From the NCBI GenBank assembly GCA_025403435.1, contig CM046337.1:3231501-3295500 (forward strand): 64,000 bases of DNA, read 5' to 3'. Positions 62,282 to 64,000 of this stretch are shown here, one piece after another. The position numbers were made by a program, and so were the translations under genes. This DNA comes from Artocarpus heterophyllus (lineage: Eukaryota > Streptophyta > Magnoliopsida > Rosales > Moraceae). Position 1 is the stretch's first letter; every line of letters starts with the position of its first letter. The notes under the pieces were generated by a model. That model saw nothing but the letters and a program-made list of their open reading frames with translations. It made no database searches and had not been told where the DNA came from.

Positions 62282-63311
62282 TCAGTGAAGAACAATCCTT
62301 TGGTACTTGGCTTCTGTGGGAGACTCAGACCCTTCACAGAGAACCCTTTTCCTGTTTACCCTTCCACAGTTGGTTATGTTGCTGAAGCCATTGATGTTGT
62401 TAATTAGCAAGGAATCTTGATGAACTAGTACTTGTTGTTGTTGTTGTTGCTGCTGTTGTAATGGTGAAGGTATGGTGACAGGAGGGATCTCAAAGGACTC
62501 AAGTGGTGGTGGTGGATGTCTCCATTGAGGAAGAGGACCAGCCAATAGCAGAGTCTGAAGAAGTGGGCCAGCCTTCATAACAGCTTGCAGAAGCTTTCCC
62601 TTCTCAGGCAATGGCTTATCAGAAACCCGCTCAAGCTCTGAGATGGCCGTGATTGGAACTGGTACTGGGCCCAACTGGGTTTGCTGAATTGGGTCAATAA
62701 CTGGTGAGGAAACAATGCTTTCTTCACAGTCTGAGGAAGAGAAGCCATTGTTGGAGTCAATCCCTCTTCTGGGTTCATCCTCAATGCTGGAAATTCCAGA
62801 CACTGGAGCTGTTGTTTGTTGTTGTAGTTGTTGCTGTTGTTGTTGTTGTTGAAGAAGAAGTTTCTCTAAAAGGAGTCTTTGGCATTTTTCCTGTGCTTCA
62901 TCTCTTTCTCTAACAGCTTTGCTAAGAAGATCTTTGAGATGAATTAGTTGGTCATCTTTCTTCCTTAGCTCCTCCTGAACTGTTACCTTTATCTGTTCAA
63001 GCTCTAGCTTTGTGTACCAAAGTGAACTCCTCAATTCATCTTCCACACTCTGTATACAGAAAAAAAAAAAAAAAAAAAACCCGTTAAGAATATAAAAAGG
63101 AAACATACAAACTTTGGGGAGTGTTAGAATTGAAAGGTAGAGAAAACCCCATTATGTACATCTTTTTATTTGTCAAAGGATCAAACTTGGCAATTTTTAG
63201 TCAAGTCTTTTGATCAAGATGAAAATGAAGGAAAGTTGTTACCTTTCCTAAGTTTCCTTGGCAGTAGTAAGCCCAACTGAGGCCAAGAAGAGGATTGCGT
63301 TGAGTGTCCAT
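62282..63311 (-). CDS. DUF1635 family protein with N-terminal coiled coil and polyglutamine tracts
   Basis: Two exons on the minus strand: 63311-63243 (23 codons, MDTQRNPLLGLSWAYYCQGN) and 63049-62282, giving 278 residues. The intron is GT-AG with a long T run just before the acceptor. Residues about 24-90 form the DUF1635 coiled coil: VEDELRSSLWYTKLELEQIK, EELRKKDDQLIHLKDLLSKA, VRERDEAQEKCQRLL. Two glutamine tracts follow, one directly after the coiled coil and one near residue 225. A Pro-rich block with KAGPLLQTLLLAGPLPQWRH, a conserved family segment, lies between them. The molecular role of the family is unknown. From memory, its Arabidopsis relative At2g28140 lies next to SOK3 and FIT, which fits this neighbourhood. 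Reading the exon 2 frame back into the intron gives a false Phe-rich start and should be ignored. Confidence 0.9.
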
Positions 63312-63333
63312 GTTCTTGTGCAATGCTGCTTCT

Positions 63334-63335
<2 letters not shown>

Positions 63336-63368
<33 letters not shown>

Positions 63369-63402
63369 GAGGGAGAGGGAGAGAGACAGAGAGAGAGAGA
63401 GA
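63336..63402. repeat. (GA)n microsatellite in the 5' leader of the DUF1635 gene
   Basis: A GA run with short interruptions lies 25-90 bp upstream of the start codon. On the gene strand it is a (CT)n pyrimidine leader, common in plant promoters and 5' UTRs. A second CT-rich block lies at 63583-63620. Confidence 0.85.
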
Positions 63403-64000
63403 GGTGAAGAAAGGAAGAGGGAGGTGGGGTTTTTGAGCGGTGGCTCTACTTCTTATAGGAAGTACCCAGAGTCACTGTTCTCTTTGCCAATTGCTGTCCG
63501 CTGCTTTTTTTTCCCTCACTCGGGGGTTAGACTAGAGCACAAAAGGCCAAAAGCCTAGCAAGGCCAATTCCGGTATCCTATTTTCTCTCTATCTCTCTCT
63601 CATTCTCTCTCCCTCTCTCCGTAAAGACTCTCATGAACCCCTGTGTATGTTGATCAGTAGGCAGTAGTCTTAGGACCCTACAAAATCTACTGTAAACAAA
63701 AACAAACCAATGTACAAACAAATAACTATCAGCGATGAAAGCGGGAGTAACAAAGAAATATCTTCCCCTTTTTATTATTTATGAACTAGAGATTTCCACA
63801 TTAGGGTGTAAAAATGAAATATCGTGAATTCGGTTTTTTAACCACTTGACTTGTATTAAAAACTGTCTATTCTATGTACTGTTTTAATATGTCAAGGAGA
63901 AGAGTTCTAACTATAATTAAACCGGATATTATATACTGTAATATGTTAGAAAATTTTATATTATAGTAAATATTTACTTTACATTGTAATAAATAAAAAA
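63403..64000. other. Promoter side of the DUF1635 gene
   Basis: No coding sequence was seen. CT-rich tracts at 63583-63620 suit a 5' leader or promoter. The last 120 bp contain another unit of the dispersed MITE family, with tatactgtaatatgttagaa and neighbouring words. Confidence 0.45.

Noticed and set aside
62282..63106. Reading the DUF1635 exon 2 frame as a single exon starting MFPFYILNGFFFFFFF
   Set aside because: The Phe run is the T-rich acceptor tract of the intron. A proper first exon with MDTQRNPLLGLSWAYY lies at 63311-63243 and joins in frame.
1..64000. CRISPR arrays, operons, tRNA or rRNA genes
   Set aside because: The sequence is a plant nuclear locus. No spaced identical repeats of CRISPR type, no tRNA cloverleaf and no rRNA segment were seen. 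The ggttcgattaacc near 4160 belongs to the retrotransposon primer-site region.

Overview
This is nuclear DNA of a flowering plant, almost certainly a eudicot. It is AT-rich, genes are split by short GT-AG introns, full-length and decayed LTR retrotransposons and MITEs are abundant, and the genes belong to plant-specific families (FIT-type bHLH, SOSEKI, DUF1635). I cannot name the species from sequence alone.

Layout from left to right. Positions 1-1720 are AT-rich DNA with no gene I can support. Positions 1721-18231 (minus strand) hold the broken remains of a FIT/FER-type iron-deficiency bHLH gene. Its first coding exon is cut into three pieces by two LTR retrotransposons that inserted about 130 bp apart. 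One is an intact, very young Ty3/gypsy chromovirus (2171-11009, duplicated target GATCT, one uninterrupted gag-pol frame). The other is an older, dead Ty1/copia element on the minus strand (11143-18065, duplicated target CACCA, LTRs visibly diverged). Positions 18232-27757 are intergenic: a duplicated stretch upstream of the FIT start, a CACTA-like end, an LTR-like block, and a 2.1-kb solo gypsy LTR with target duplication ACATC sitting in the end of an older hAT-like MITE. Positions 27758-30191 (plus) hold a 12-exon CHY-zinc-finger/RING E3 ligase gene of the RZFP34/CHYR1 type. Positions 35276-37903 (minus) hold a 5-exon SOSEKI (DUF966, DIX-like) polarity gene. Positions 38150-49190 are gene-free and dense in short AT-rich MITE-like repeats. 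Positions 49200-56904 (plus) hold a 17-exon DNA ligase 1 copy that keeps its exon structure but has a frameshift, two nonsense codons and changed motif residues, so it is an unprocessed pseudogene. A 700-bp hAT-type MITE lies in its last intron. Positions 62282-63311 (minus) hold a two-exon DUF1635 coiled-coil gene.

From memory, the Arabidopsis order is At2g28140 (DUF1635), At2g28150 (SOK3) and At2g28160 (FIT). Here DUF1635, SOSEKI and FIT lie in the same order on the same strand, with CHYR1-like and ligase-like genes between them. This supports calling the broken bHLH the true FIT-locus gene rather than a random bHLH fragment. The most notable result is that this FIT allele or paralog cannot make a normal protein. 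I saw no tRNA, rRNA, CRISPR or prokaryote-type feature.
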